Shown here: positions 17,601-25,371 of the stretch, in pieces | Layout: each line of letters starts with the position of its first letter | How positions within the stretch are numbered: the stretch's first letter is position 1 | NCBI GenBank assembly: GCA_024696565.1 | Contig: JAILGR010000012.1 | Location: forward strand, 1-25,371 | Source of the DNA: Acholeplasmatales bacterium | GTDB taxonomy: Bacteria > Bacillota_I > Bacilli_A > Acholeplasmatales > Anaeroplasmataceae | Direction of reading: 5' to 3' | Length of the DNA stretch: 25,371 nucleotides | Position numbers and translations under genes: made by a program | Notes under the pieces: generated by a model | What the model was told of the DNA's origin: nothing | Seen by the model: the letters and a program-made list of their open reading frames with translations, nothing else | The model's database searches: none

Positions 17601-18354
17601 TTATGATACACAAAGAGCCTTCCAAAAGGCTGGTGCTAAAACAAAGAGCACAGTATTTAAAAATTTAACTAGTGATGATGTATTCAATTCTATTGATGAG
17701 ATGGCATCTAATATTGATAAATGTGATATTTTCGTATTATCTGGTGGCTTTAGTGCCGGTGATGAACCAGATGGTTCTGGTAAGTTCATTGCTAATGTAT
17801 TGAACCAAGAAAAGGTAAAAGATGCAATTCATCGTCTATTAGATAGAAAGGGACTTATCCTAGGTATTTGTAATGGATTCCAAGCTTTAGTTAAATCAGG
17901 CTTATTACCATATGGTAGACTTGGAACTGTTACAAAAGATTCTCCAACACTATTTAGAAATGATATCAACAGACACGTTTCTCAAATGGTTTATACAAAG
18001 GTTATGACAAATGCTTCTCCATGGTTATCAAGCTATAATACAGGTGAGATTCACGCTATTGCCGTATCACATGGTGAAGGTAAATTTGTTGTATCTGAGG
18101 CTTTAGCTAAAGAATTAGTGGATAATGGTCAAGTAGCATTCTGTTATACAGATACAGAAGGCAATATTACAGATAAGGCACCATTTAATCCAAATGGTTC
18201 TTCATATGCTATTGAAGGTATTATTTCTAAGGATGGTTTAATCTTAGGTAAGATGGGACATTCTGAAAGATATGAAGAGAATCTATTTAAGAATATTTCT
18301 GGTAATAAACAACAAGATATATTCAAAAACGCAGTAAATTATTTTAAAAAGTAA
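14656..18354 (+). CDS. purL: Phosphoribosylformylglycinamidine synthase, long single-chain form
   Basis: The enzyme converts FGAR, ATP and glutamine to FGAM. At 1232 residues it is the long form in which PurS-like, synthetase and glutaminase parts are one chain, as in many Clostridia and in proteobacteria, rather than the separate PurS-PurQ-PurL of Bacillus. Landmarks are [25 protein letters not shown] from residue 316, and a class I glutamine amidotransferase domain from about 969 ([10 protein letters not shown]) with nucleophile C1072 in GICNGFQ and H1139/E1141 in SHGEGKF. All catalytic residues are present. The start ATG lies one base after the purK TAG with GAGG (14643-14646) upstream; an in-frame ATG within the purK end would add 16 unconserved residues and is rejected. 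purC follows after 11 bp. Confidence 0.97.
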   Translation: MAKYRIYVEKKEGFQVESKSMQADLNLNLSLNLKNVRLINVYDLFGFSKELLEKAKYQVFGEIVTDNVSTKLDLTGKKYIAMEYLPGQFDQRASSAIDCVKLIDPTCDINIRSGKIIILDDDTSDATIAKIKKYVINAVEAREKDLSVLSDLEKAKINPVSVLKGFTNMKEEDYPSYCKEYGLAMNADDLGCVVNYFKREGRDPWETELRILDTYWSDHCRHTTFNTILTEIKIDESFMKNELEESLDLYYKIRKDLNRESKKLCLMDLGTIGARYLRKKGLLDDLEVSEENNACSIFVTIDVDGEDEKWLLQFKNETHNHPTEIEPFGGASTCLGGAIRDPLSGRAYVYQAMRVTGAGNIYAEVKDTLEGKLPQRVISQKAAAGYSSYGNQIGLATTHVREIYHDDYVAKRLEVGAVVGAVKADVIRRESPKAGDIILLLGGRTGRDGIGGATGSSKEHTTKSIEVCSSEVQKGNAPEERKISHLFRRPEVTKLIKKSNDFGAGGVSVAIGELADGLSIDLDNVPTKYSGLNATELAISESQERMAVVIAPKDVDKFIKYCHEENIEVSKVAVVTKEPRLVMQYKGRKIVDISREFIDSAGADHYAKVCVNAVDNKNPFIKDKKMKVKDRVEKTLTDNNVVSQKGLIEMFDATIGASTVLMPFGGKYQKTETQVSVQKLPVKDHYTNTASIMAFGYNPYIAKWSPYHGAEYAIIEACAKVVAAGARYDKMRFSYQEYFERMHNEKSWGKPLAALLGALKMQNELGLPSIGGKDSMSGTFQNISVPPMLMAFGITTVDSRVVISPEFKGEGNNLYLIRHYENPNYTPNIQELKMNFEFVSSNIETGRILSAYALGFGGVIEAVTKMSLGNQIGFNISYDNELLDAFNYGSILVETKEELKFPNAIYLGKTTNKKTGVFNKVEFSLDELEEFNTKKFTTIYKDKGDNNCPLMDITPCKKEVELLKKKKEVIAYFPVFPGTNCDYDTQRAFQKAGAKTKSTVFKNLTSDDVFNSIDEMASNIDKCDIFVLSGGFSAGDEPDGSGKFIANVLNQEKVKDAIHRLLDRKGLILGICNGFQALVKSGLLPYGRLGTVTKDSPTLFRNDINRHVSQMVYTKVMTNASPWLSSYNTGEIHAIAVSHGEGKFVVSEALAKELVDNGQVAFCYTDTEGNITDKAPFNPNGSSYAIEGIISKDGLILGKMGHSERYEENLFKNISGNKQQDIFKNAVNYFKK

Positions 18355-18365
18355 GAGGGATTATT

Positions 18366-19079
18366 ATGAAAAAAGAACTATTATATGAAGGAAAAGCAAA
18401 ACAAGTATATGCAACAGAAGATCCAAATGTAATTATTATGCATTATAAGGATGATGCTACAGCAGGTAATGGATTAAAGCATGCTTTATTTGCACATAAG
18501 GGTGAGTTAAATAATGCAATTACAACAATTATTTATGATTATTTGATTAAAGCCGGAATAAAGACTCATTATATTAAGACATTAAATGAAACAGATCAAT
18601 TATGTAAGAAGGTTCAAATATTCCCTCTTGAGGTAATAGTTAGAAATATAATTGCTGGATCAATGGCAAAAAGACTTGGTATTCCTGAGGGTACTAAGCC
18701 AAATAATACAATCTTTGAGATTTGTTATAAAAATGATGCCTTAGGTGATCCATTAATTAATGATCATCATGCAGTTGCAGTGGGAGCAGCAACATATGAT
18801 GAATTAAAAGTGATTTATGAAACTACAGCTAAAGTTAATGAATTATTAACTAAATTATTTGATTCTATTGGTGTTACATTAGTAGATTTCAAGGTTGAAT
18901 TTGGTAAAACAGTAGATGGTGAAATTGTATTAGCTGATGAGATTTCACCTGACTGTTGTAGATTATGGGATAAGAAGACAAACGATCATTTAGATAAAGA
19001 TAGATTTAGAAGAGACTTAGGCGATGTTATGGGAGCTTATGTTGAAATACTAAATAGACTTGAAAGCTTAAGAAAGTAG
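18366..19079 (+). CDS. purC: Phosphoribosylaminoimidazole-succinocarboxamide synthase (SAICAR synthetase)
   Basis: PurC joins aspartate to CAIR with ATP to give SAICAR. The 237-residue length is normal for the bacterial enzyme. Conserved stretches are [12 protein letters not shown] at the N-terminus, [25 protein letters not shown] in the middle, and [14 protein letters not shown] near the substrate site. The ATG is preceded by GAGGG at a normal distance. It sits between purL and purM, spaced 11 and 9 bp, in the same transcript. Confidence 0.97.
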   Translation: MKKELLYEGKAKQVYATEDPNVIIMHYKDDATAGNGLKHALFAHKGELNNAITTIIYDYLIKAGIKTHYIKTLNETDQLCKKVQIFPLEVIVRNIIAGSMAKRLGIPEGTKPNNTIFEICYKNDALGDPLINDHHAVAVGAATYDELKVIYETTAKVNELLTKLFDSIGVTLVDFKVEFGKTVDGEIVLADEISPDCCRLWDKKTNDHLDKDRFRRDLGDVMGAYVEILNRLESLRK

Positions 19080-19088
19080 GTATTAAAA

Positions 19089-20123
19089 ATGGCAAAAAGT
19101 TATGAAAGTGCCGGAGTTAGTCTAGAAGCAGGCTATGAAGGTGTAAAGCGTATTAAAAAGCATGTTGCTAGAACTAATAGATTAGGTTCTATGGGAAATA
19201 TTGGTTCATTTGGTGGTATGTTTGATTTAGCATCACTTGGATATAAAGAACCAATCTTGGTAAGTGGTACTGATGGTGTTGGTACTAAATTAAAATTAGC
19301 ATTTGAAATGGATAAGCATGATACTATTGGTATTGATGCTGTAGCAATGTGTGTTAATGATGTACTAGCTCAGGGTGCTGAACCATTAATATTCTTAGAT
19401 TATGTAGCTTTAGGTGAAAATATTCCTGAAAAGTTAGAACAGATTGTTAAGGGTGTTGCCGATGGTTGCTGCATGGCTGGTTGTGCATTAGTTGGTGGTG
19501 AAACTGCAGAAATGCCTGGTATGTATGGTGATGGTGAATACGATATTGCTGGTTTCACTGTTGGTTGTGTAGAAAAGGCAAATCTAATTGATGGTTCTAA
19601 AGTATCAAGTGGAGATGTATTAGTAGGTATCGCATCTACAGGTGTACATTCTAATGGTTTTTCATTAGTTAGAAAGATTATTAAAGATAATAATTTAAAT
19701 TTACATGAACCATTAACTGAATATTCAGAGTTACCACTTGGTGATTTCTTATTAACACCTACTAGAATTTATGTTAAACAAGTATTAGATGTAATTAAGA
19801 ACTGTGATGTTCATGGTGTTGCCCATATAACTGGTGGTGGTTTTGATGAAAATATTCCAAGAATTTTAAAAGAAGGTCAAGGAATATTTGTAGAAGAAGG
19901 CTCATGGCCAATTTTACCAGTATTTAAATTCTTAGAAAAATATGGTAAGGTTCCACATAGAGAAATGTTTAATATCTATAATATGGGTATTGGTATGGTA
20001 TTAGCTATGCCTGAAGCTGAAGCTAAAAAAGCTATTGATATTTTAGCTAAATATGGCGATAAGGCTTATGTAATTGGTAAGGTTACAGATAATCCTGGTG
20101 TAGCAATTAAATTGGTGGATTAA
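19089..20123 (+). CDS. purM: Phosphoribosylformylglycinamidine cyclo-ligase (AIR synthetase)
   Basis: PurM closes the imidazole ring, turning FGAM into AIR with ATP. The 344 residues match the family (346 in Bacillus). Recognisable segments are [46 protein letters not shown] and [16 protein letters not shown]. The ribosome binding site is weak (AGGT, overlapping the purC TAG), so expression may rely partly on coupling. The stop TAA is followed one base later by the purN ATG. Confidence 0.97.
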   Translation: MAKSYESAGVSLEAGYEGVKRIKKHVARTNRLGSMGNIGSFGGMFDLASLGYKEPILVSGTDGVGTKLKLAFEMDKHDTIGIDAVAMCVNDVLAQGAEPLIFLDYVALGENIPEKLEQIVKGVADGCCMAGCALVGGETAEMPGMYGDGEYDIAGFTVGCVEKANLIDGSKVSSGDVLVGIASTGVHSNGFSLVRKIIKDNNLNLHEPLTEYSELPLGDFLLTPTRIYVKQVLDVIKNCDVHGVAHITGGGFDENIPRILKEGQGIFVEEGSWPILPVFKFLEKYGKVPHREMFNIYNMGIGMVLAMPEAEAKKAIDILAKYGDKAYVIGKVTDNPGVAIKLVD

Positions 20124-20124
20124 T

Positions 20125-20694
20125 ATGAAAAATATCGCAATATTTGCCTCAGGCAGTGGAACTAATTTTGAAGCATTAGTCAAGGCTTGTGAATCAGGCT
20201 ATATTGATGGTAAGGTTGTATTAATGGTTTGTGATAAAAAGAATGCTTATGTTAATGAAAGAGCTAAGAATCACAATGTGCCATCATTTGTCTTTAGTGC
20301 TAAGAATTATCAAACTAAAGAAGAATATGAAGAATTAATTGTTGAAAAATTAGAAGAATATAATGTTGATTTAGTATGTTTAGCTGGATATATGAAATTA
20401 TGTGGCTATGTATTACTAAAAAAATATGAAGGTAGGATAATCAATATTCATCCAGCCCTATTACCATCTTTTAAAGGTGCTCATGGTATTAAGGATGCTT
20501 ATGATTATGGTGTAAAGATATTTGGAGTTACAGTTCATTATGTTGATGCCGGAATGGATTCTGGTAAGATTATTGAACAAGCGGCGTTTCATATAAAAGA
20601 AAATGAAACTATAGATGAAGTTGAAGCTAGAATTCATGAAATAGAACATGAAATCTATCCAAGAGTAGTTAAAAATATTTGTGAGGGGAAATAA
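20125..20694 (+). CDS. purN: Phosphoribosylglycinamide formyltransferase 1
   Basis: PurN transfers a formyl group from 10-formyl-THF to GAR. The 189-residue protein starts with IAIFASGSGTNFEAL, and the catalytic trio is present: N107 and H109 in INIHPALLPSFKG, and D145 in VDAGMDSGKI. Its Shine-Dalgarno GGTGGA lies within the last codons of purM, and a single base separates the two genes. The 10-formyl-THF it needs can be supplied by folD, in the same operon. Confidence 0.97.
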   Translation: MKNIAIFASGSGTNFEALVKACESGYIDGKVVLMVCDKKNAYVNERAKNHNVPSFVFSAKNYQTKEEYEELIVEKLEEYNVDLVCLAGYMKLCGYVLLKKYEGRIINIHPALLPSFKGAHGIKDAYDYGVKIFGVTVHYVDAGMDSGKIIEQAAFHIKENETIDEVEARIHEIEHEIYPRVVKNICEGK

Positions 20695-20696
20695 AA

Positions 20697-22250
20697 ATGA
20701 AAAGAGCGTTAGTAAGTGTTACAGACAAAACTGGTGTAGTTGATTTTTGTAAAGGCTTAGTTGAATTAGGTTATGAAATTATTTCTACAGGTGGTACTAA
20801 AAAAGTATTAGATGCATCTGGTGTTAAAACTTTAGGTATTAGTGAAGTTACAGGCTTCCCTGAAATTTTAGATGGTAGAGTTAAGACATTACATCCAAAT
20901 GTACATGGTGGCTTACTTGCAGTAAGAGATAATCCTGATCATGTTAAGCAATTAAAAGAACATAATATTGAATATATTGATTTAGTTTGTGTTAATTTAT
21001 ATGCATTTAAAAAGACTATTGAAAAAGGTGCTGAATTTGCCGAAGCAATTGAAAATATCGATATCGGTGGTCCATCTATGCTAAGAAGTGCAGCTAAGAA
21101 CCATAAGTTTGTTACTGTTGTTAGTGATGTTAATGACTATGATAAAGTTTTAGCAGAAATCAAAGAATATGGCGATACTACATATGAAACTAGATTAAAG
21201 TTAGCTGCTAAAGTATATACTTTAACTGCTGAATATGATACAATGATTGCTACATATTTAAGAGAAAAAGCAGGCTTAGAAGAAAAATTATTCATTGAAG
21301 CTGATGTTAAACAAGAATTAAGATATGGTGAAAATCCACATCAAAGTGCTAAGTTCTATGTAACAGATAAGGATATGCCTTATTCATTAGCTAATGCAAA
21401 ACAAATTCAAGGTAAGGAATTATCTTATAATAATATTCAAGATGCTAATGCAGCATTAAATATTGTTAAAGAATTTGGTAATCAACCATTTGCTTTAGGC
21501 TTAAAGCATATGAATCCATGTGGAGCTGCAGTTGGTAAGGATTTAAAAGAAGCTTGGTTAAAAGCTTATGAATCAGATCCTGTATCAATATTTGGTGGTA
21601 TTGTTGCAACAAACCAAGTTATTGATAAAGAAGCAGCTAATTTAATTAAGTTTGATCATGGTGAAAAAGGTAAATCTATTTTCTTAGAAGTTATCTTAGC
21701 TCCTGGTTTTACAGATGAAGCATTAGAAGCATTTGCTAAGAGACCTGATTTAAGAATTATTCAATATAAGTTAGGAGATTTCCCTAAGACTAAACAATAT
21801 TTATCAGTAAATGGTGGTTTACTTGTTCAAGACTTAGATACTGAAATGAAAGAAGTAACTATGGATATGACTATTACTAATTGTAAGCCTACAAAAGAAC
21901 AATTAGCTGATATGAATTTTGGTTGGAAGATTGTTAAGCATGTTAAATCTAACGCTATTGTAGTTGTTAAAAATGGTGTAACTTGTGGTGTTGGTGCTGG
22001 TCAAATGAATAGAGTTGGTGCAGCAAAGATTGCTATTGAAGAAGCACATTCTAGAGGCGTTAAGGATGGTTTAGTATTAGCGTCTGATGCATTCTTCCCA
22101 TTTAGTGACACATTAGAGTATGGTATTGAAAATGGTGTTTGTGCTGTTGTACAACCTGGTGGTTCAAAAAGAGATCAAGATAGTATTGATCTAGCAAACG
22201 AAAAGAATATTCCAATGACATTCACTGGAATGAGACATTTTAAGCACTAA
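20697..22250 (+). CDS. purH: Bifunctional AICAR formyltransferase / IMP cyclohydrolase
   Basis: PurH performs the last two steps to IMP. The 517-residue length is typical. The N-terminal MGS-like cyclohydrolase domain (about 1-190) has SVTDKTG, ISTGGT and DGRVKTLHPNVHGG. The C-terminal transformylase domain has RYGENPHQSA, ALKHMNPCG with the catalytic Lys-His pair, and VVQPGGSKRDQD near the end. GAGGGG lies upstream of the ATG, within the end of purN; purD follows 13 bp after the stop. Confidence 0.97.
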   Translation: MKRALVSVTDKTGVVDFCKGLVELGYEIISTGGTKKVLDASGVKTLGISEVTGFPEILDGRVKTLHPNVHGGLLAVRDNPDHVKQLKEHNIEYIDLVCVNLYAFKKTIEKGAEFAEAIENIDIGGPSMLRSAAKNHKFVTVVSDVNDYDKVLAEIKEYGDTTYETRLKLAAKVYTLTAEYDTMIATYLREKAGLEEKLFIEADVKQELRYGENPHQSAKFYVTDKDMPYSLANAKQIQGKELSYNNIQDANAALNIVKEFGNQPFALGLKHMNPCGAAVGKDLKEAWLKAYESDPVSIFGGIVATNQVIDKEAANLIKFDHGEKGKSIFLEVILAPGFTDEALEAFAKRPDLRIIQYKLGDFPKTKQYLSVNGGLLVQDLDTEMKEVTMDMTITNCKPTKEQLADMNFGWKIVKHVKSNAIVVVKNGVTCGVGAGQMNRVGAAKIAIEEAHSRGVKDGLVLASDAFFPFSDTLEYGIENGVCAVVQPGGSKRDQDSIDLANEKNIPMTFTGMRHFKH

Positions 22251-22263
22251 TAAGGAGTTCTTT

Positions 22264-23511
22264 ATGGCTAAGGTTTTAGTTGTTGGTGGAGGAGGAAGAT
22301 GTCATGCAATAGTTCATGCATTATCCAAATCTAAGTATGTAGATGAAATATATGCCCTACCAGGCAACGCAGGTATTGCAAAGCTTGCAATGTGTGTTAA
22401 TATTAAAGATACTGAAGTAGATAAGATAGTTGAATTTGCAAAATCAGAAAATATCGATTTAGTAGTAGTTGGACCTGAAGCTTCTTTAGCTATTGGTATT
22501 ATTGATAAATTAGAAGAAGCAGGTATTAGAGCATTTGGGCCTAAACAAAATGCTGCTAGAATTGAATCATCTAAGGAATTTGCAAAAGACTTAATGATGA
22601 AATATAATATTCCTACAGCTAGTTTTAAATCATTTACTAATTATGATGATGCAATTAATTATGTTAAGGAAAATTCATTTCCTACAGTAATAAAATATGA
22701 TGGTTTAGCTGCCGGAAAAGGTGTAGTTATTGCTAATAACTTTGATGAAGCTAATATGGCATTAAAGGATATGCTATTAGATGACAAATTTGGTCATGGT
22801 AAGGTTGTCATTGAAGATTATTTAGAAGGACCAGAATTCTCTTTTATGTGCTTTGTCGATAGAGAAAATGTATATCCTCTTGAAATGGCACAAGATCATA
22901 AGAGAGCTTATGATAATGATTTAGGCCCTAATACAGGTGGTATGGGTGCATATTCTCCATTACCATTTATTACTAAAGAAGATTATGAATATGCATTAAA
23001 TAAGATTATGATTCCAACTGCTAAGGCAATGGTAAAAGAAGGCGTACCATTTAAAGGTGTTTTATATGGTGGTCTTATGAAAACTAAAGGCGGCATTAAG
23101 GTTATTGAATTTAATTGTCGTTTTGGTGATCCAGAAACTGAAGTGGTTTTACCTAGATTAAAATCAGATATTTATTTAGCATTCAATGCTATTATTGATG
23201 GTAAAGAACCAGTATTAGAATGGGAAGATTGTTATACTATTGGTATAGTTTTAGCATCAAAAGGCTATCCTGGGGATTACAAAAAAGGCTTTGTAATTTT
23301 AAATGCTGATTCAGATGATATCTATCATATGGGAACAAAAATAGATGATAATGGTAATCTTGTAACAAATGGAGGAAGAGTTTTATTTGCAGTAGCTAAG
23401 GGTAAGACTTTAGAAGAAGCAAATAAAAAAGCCAATATGTTAGTTGATGAAATTAAGTGTGATAACTTATTCCATAGAACTGATATTGGTGCTAAAGCAT
23501 ATAGAAAGTAG
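22264..23511 (+). CDS. purD: Phosphoribosylamine--glycine ligase (GAR synthetase)
   Basis: PurD joins glycine to phosphoribosylamine with ATP. The 415-residue ATP-grasp enzyme shows VVGPEASLAIG, KYDGLAAGKGVVI, the FKGVLYGGLM segment, and the C-terminal metal site NCRFGDPETE. One oddity is in the N-terminal phosphate loop: the near-universal GGREHA reads GGRCHA, with Cys at position 13 in place of Glu (codon TGT), although the rest of the protein looks intact. GGAG precedes the ATG. Its position between purH and folD keeps it under the guanine riboswitch. Confidence 0.96.
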   Translation: MAKVLVVGGGGRCHAIVHALSKSKYVDEIYALPGNAGIAKLAMCVNIKDTEVDKIVEFAKSENIDLVVVGPEASLAIGIIDKLEEAGIRAFGPKQNAARIESSKEFAKDLMMKYNIPTASFKSFTNYDDAINYVKENSFPTVIKYDGLAAGKGVVIANNFDEANMALKDMLLDDKFGHGKVVIEDYLEGPEFSFMCFVDRENVYPLEMAQDHKRAYDNDLGPNTGGMGAYSPLPFITKEDYEYALNKIMIPTAKAMVKEGVPFKGVLYGGLMKTKGGIKVIEFNCRFGDPETEVVLPRLKSDIYLAFNAIIDGKEPVLEWEDCYTIGIVLASKGYPGDYKKGFVILNADSDDIYHMGTKIDDNGNLVTNGGRVLFAVAKGKTLEEANKKANMLVDEIKCDNLFHRTDIGAKAYRK

Positions 23512-23519
23512 GTATTATT

Positions 23520-24380
23520 ATGACTGTAGTAATTAGTGGTAAGGAACTTGCAACTTTAAGAAGAAGTCAAATGAAAGAAGAAGTTGCTTCATTTGAATCT
23601 AAATATGGAAGACGCCCTCATTTAGCTGTAATTTTAGTAGGAGAAGATCCAGGTTCTGTTTCTTATGTTACTGGTAAGGAAAAAGCTTGTATCGAAATAG
23701 GTATTAAAAATACTACTATTAAAAAGCCTGATACTATTAGCCAAGCTGAATTATTAAATATTATTAATGATTTAAATAATGATCCTTTAGTTGATGGTAT
23801 ATTAGTTCAATTACCATTACCTAAACATATGGATTCTGATTTCATTATTAATGCGATAATACCAGAAAAGGATGTAGATGGATTTCATCCTCAAAATGTA
23901 GCTAGTCTATATTTAAAACAAAAAGGAATTGTATCTTGTACACCTAAAGGTATTATGGAATTATTAGATTATGCTGGTATTGAAATTGAAGGTAAAAGAG
24001 CGGTAGTTATTGGTAGATCTAATATTGTAGGTATGCCTGTTTCTAAACTATTATTAGATAGAAATGCTACTGTTACTATTTGTCATAGTCGTACAAAAAA
24101 TATAAGTGAAGTAACAAAACAAGCTGACATTTTGATTGCGGCCGTTGGTAAGCCACTATTCGTTAAAGAAGATATGGTAAAAGAAGGTGCTGTTGTTATT
24201 GATGTTGGTGTTAATAGAAATGAAGAAACAAAGAAACTTTGTGGAGACGTTGATTTTGAAAATGTTAAGAGCCATACCTCTTATATAACTAAGGTTCCTG
24301 GAGGGGTTGGACCTATGACGATTACTTGCTTAATGGAAAATACAATTGAATGCTTCTTAAAGCATATGGAGGAAAAATAA
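23520..24380 (+). CDS. folD: Bifunctional methylenetetrahydrofolate dehydrogenase / methenyltetrahydrofolate cyclohydrolase
   Basis: FolD interconverts 5,10-methylene-THF and 10-formyl-THF, the one-carbon donor for PurN and PurH, which explains its place inside a purine operon. The 286-residue protein carries the catalytic Tyr-Lys pair Y49-xxx-K53, DGILVQLPLPKH, EKDVDGFHP, the Rossmann segment VVIGRSNIVGMPVS, and the C-terminal PGGVGPMT. Length is normal. The ribosome binding region, AGTAGGTATTATT, is weak and resembles that at the purC-purM junction. The stop is followed one base later by purB. Confidence 0.97.
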   Translation: MTVVISGKELATLRRSQMKEEVASFESKYGRRPHLAVILVGEDPGSVSYVTGKEKACIEIGIKNTTIKKPDTISQAELLNIINDLNNDPLVDGILVQLPLPKHMDSDFIINAIIPEKDVDGFHPQNVASLYLKQKGIVSCTPKGIMELLDYAGIEIEGKRAVVIGRSNIVGMPVSKLLLDRNATVTICHSRTKNISEVTKQADILIAAVGKPLFVKEDMVKEGAVVIDVGVNRNEETKKLCGDVDFENVKSHTSYITKVPGGVGPMTITCLMENTIECFLKHMEEK

Positions 24381-24381
24381 G

Positions 24382-25371
24382 ATGATTGATCGTTATAGTC
24401 GTAAGGTAATGAGAGATATTTGGACTGAAGAGAATAAGTTTGATGCTTACTTAAAGGTTGAAATATCTAATGCTAAGGCTTGGGCAAGCCTTGGTGTTGT
24501 TCCTAATGAGGATTTACCAAAATTAGATAAGGCGACTTTTAATATTCCAAGAATAAAAGAAATTGAAGAAGTAACAAAACATGATGTTGTAGCTTTTACA
24601 AGATGTGTTGGAGAATCTTTAGGTGATGAAAAGAAATGGATTCATTATGGATTAACTTCTACAGATGTAGTTGATACAGCTAATGGATATTTATTAAAAC
24701 AAGCAAACAATATATTAAGAAAAGATATTGATGATATTATAGCTGTTTTAAAGAAAAGAGCTATTGAATTTAAATTTACTCCATGTATTGGTAGAACACA
24801 TGGTATGCATGCCGATATCACATCATTTGGCTTAAAGTGGGCTTTATGGTATGAAGATATGCAAAGATGTAGGGAAAGATTTGAATATGCATGTAAAGAA
24901 GTTGAGGTTGGTAAATTATCTGGTGCTGTTGGTAACTTTGCTAATATCCCACCTCAAATTGAAGAATTTGTATGTAATGATTTAGGAATAGATTATGCTA
25001 AAATTTCTACTCAGGTATTACAAAGAGATAGACATGCTCATTATATGTCTTGTCTAGCTTTAGTAGCTTCTGAATTAGAAAAGATGGCATTAGAAGTTAG
25101 AAACTTATCTCGTCAAGAGGTTAAAGAAACTGAAGAAGCATTCTCTAAAGGACAAAAGGGATCTTCAGCAATGCCACATAAAAGAAATCCTATTTCATCA
25201 GAAAACATTTGTGGTTGTGCTAGAGTAATTAGAGGTTATATGGATACTACTTATCAAAATATAGCTTTATGGCATGAAAGAGATATTTCTCATTCATCTA
25301 CTGAAAGAATTATTTTACCAGACGCAACTTCTTTACATGCATATTCAAATCTTTCCCTACATCTTTGCATA
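24382..25371 (+). CDS. purB: Adenylosuccinate lyase (partial; last 47 bases suspect)
   Basis: PurB cleaves SAICAR to AICAR and adenylosuccinate to AMP, releasing fumarate. The frame runs from the ATG at 24382, after GGAGG (24368-24372), to the right edge: 330 codons, with the C-terminus missing. Family features are HYGLTSTDVVDTA, catalytic H140 in GRTHGMHAD, the lyase signature GSSAMPHKRNP with catalytic serine near 262, and SHSSTERIILPDAT. After PDAT the reading becomes SLHAYSNLSLHLCI, which does not match the expected helix (LxYMLxRF in relatives). From 25325 onward the DNA is an exact inverted copy of 24858-24904 in the same gene. The true purB sequence is therefore reliable only to about residue 315. 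Confidence 0.93.
   Translation, partial: MIDRYSRKVMRDIWTEENKFDAYLKVEISNAKAWASLGVVPNEDLPKLDKATFNIPRIKEIEEVTKHDVVAFTRCVGESLGDEKKWIHYGLTSTDVVDTANGYLLKQANNILRKDIDDIIAVLKKRAIEFKFTPCIGRTHGMHADITSFGLKWALWYEDMQRCRERFEYACKEVEVGKLSGAVGNFANIPPQIEEFVCNDLGIDYAKISTQVLQRDRHAHYMSCLALVASELEKMALEVRNLSRQEVKETEEAFSKGQKGSSAMPHKRNPISSENICGCARVIRGYMDTTYQNIALWHERDISHSSTERIILPDATSLHAYSNLSLHLCI
24858..24904 (+). repeat. Inverted repeat, left copy (inside purB)
   Basis: This 47-bp stretch, TATGCAAAGATG to AAAGAAGTTG, encodes a normal part of PurB (MQRCRERFEYACKEV) and recurs exactly, inverted, at 25325-25371. A 420-bp segment separates the copies. The coding context shows that this copy is the original. Confidence 0.97.
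25325..25371 (-). repeat. Inverted repeat, right copy at the window edge; probable fold-back artefact
   Basis: The final 47 bases are the exact reverse complement of 24858-24904 and run to the last base of the window. They replace the expected purB coding sequence. An exact copy of coding sequence turned around at a sequence end is typical of a fold-back chimera or an assembly path that turns back on itself. Confidence 0.95.

Noticed and set aside
25329..25371. Frameshift in the 3' part of purB
   Set aside because: The tail does not match PurB in another frame convincingly, and the exact inverted copy of 24858-24904 explains the mismatch fully.
1..25371. Use of TGA as a tryptophan codon, as in many Mollicutes
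   Set aside because: TGA terminates mrnC and the ATPase gene at sensible positions, and Trp residues are encoded by TGG throughout.

Overview
The window looks like a piece of a low-GC Bacillota genome, perhaps an Erysipelotrichia- or RF39-like gut lineage. The DNA is strongly AT-rich. Shine-Dalgarno sites are of the GGAGG type, and T-box and purine riboswitch leaders are present. PurL is the long, single-chain form. The standard genetic code is used: TGA ends two genes and TGG encodes Trp, so this is not a Mycoplasma-type code. Complete de novo purine genes also argue against a reduced Mollicute. Taxonomy is inference only.

Layout. (1) 1-3470, minus strand: a two-gene unit for a large 2-hydroxyacyl-CoA dehydratase activase, split into two overlapping reading frames; the second runs off the left edge. 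(2) 3471-3657: a divergent promoter region with a good sigma-A-type promoter on each strand, each accompanied by a perfect palindrome. (3) 3658-10892, plus strand: a compact, partly overlapping operon of a beta-helix/GLUG-like lipoprotein, cysS, mrnC (Mini-RNase III) and a very large P-type ATPase with an added extracytoplasmic domain of about 415 residues. (4) 10889-13145: a methionine T-box leader, metG and its terminator. (5) 13146-13568: the promoter and a guanine-class purine riboswitch, with a readable antiterminator and two successive terminators. (6) 13569-25371: the purine operon purK-purL-purC-purM-purN-purH-purD-folD-purB, all plus strand and tightly spaced.

The purine genes cover FGAR to IMP, plus GAR synthesis (purD), GAR formylation (purN), adenylosuccinate lyase (purB) and one-carbon supply (folD). 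purF and purE are not in the window; purQ and purS are not needed because PurL carries its own glutaminase domain. Guanine sensed by the leader would shut the operon down, and uncharged tRNA-Met would switch metG on.

The last 47 bases (25325-25371) are an exact inverted copy of 24858-24904 inside purB. They replace the sequence expected after the conserved PDAT of PurB, so the right edge is probably a fold-back artefact at a contig end. No mobile element, CRISPR array, rRNA or tRNA gene was seen. The most unusual coding feature is the enlarged P-type ATPase.
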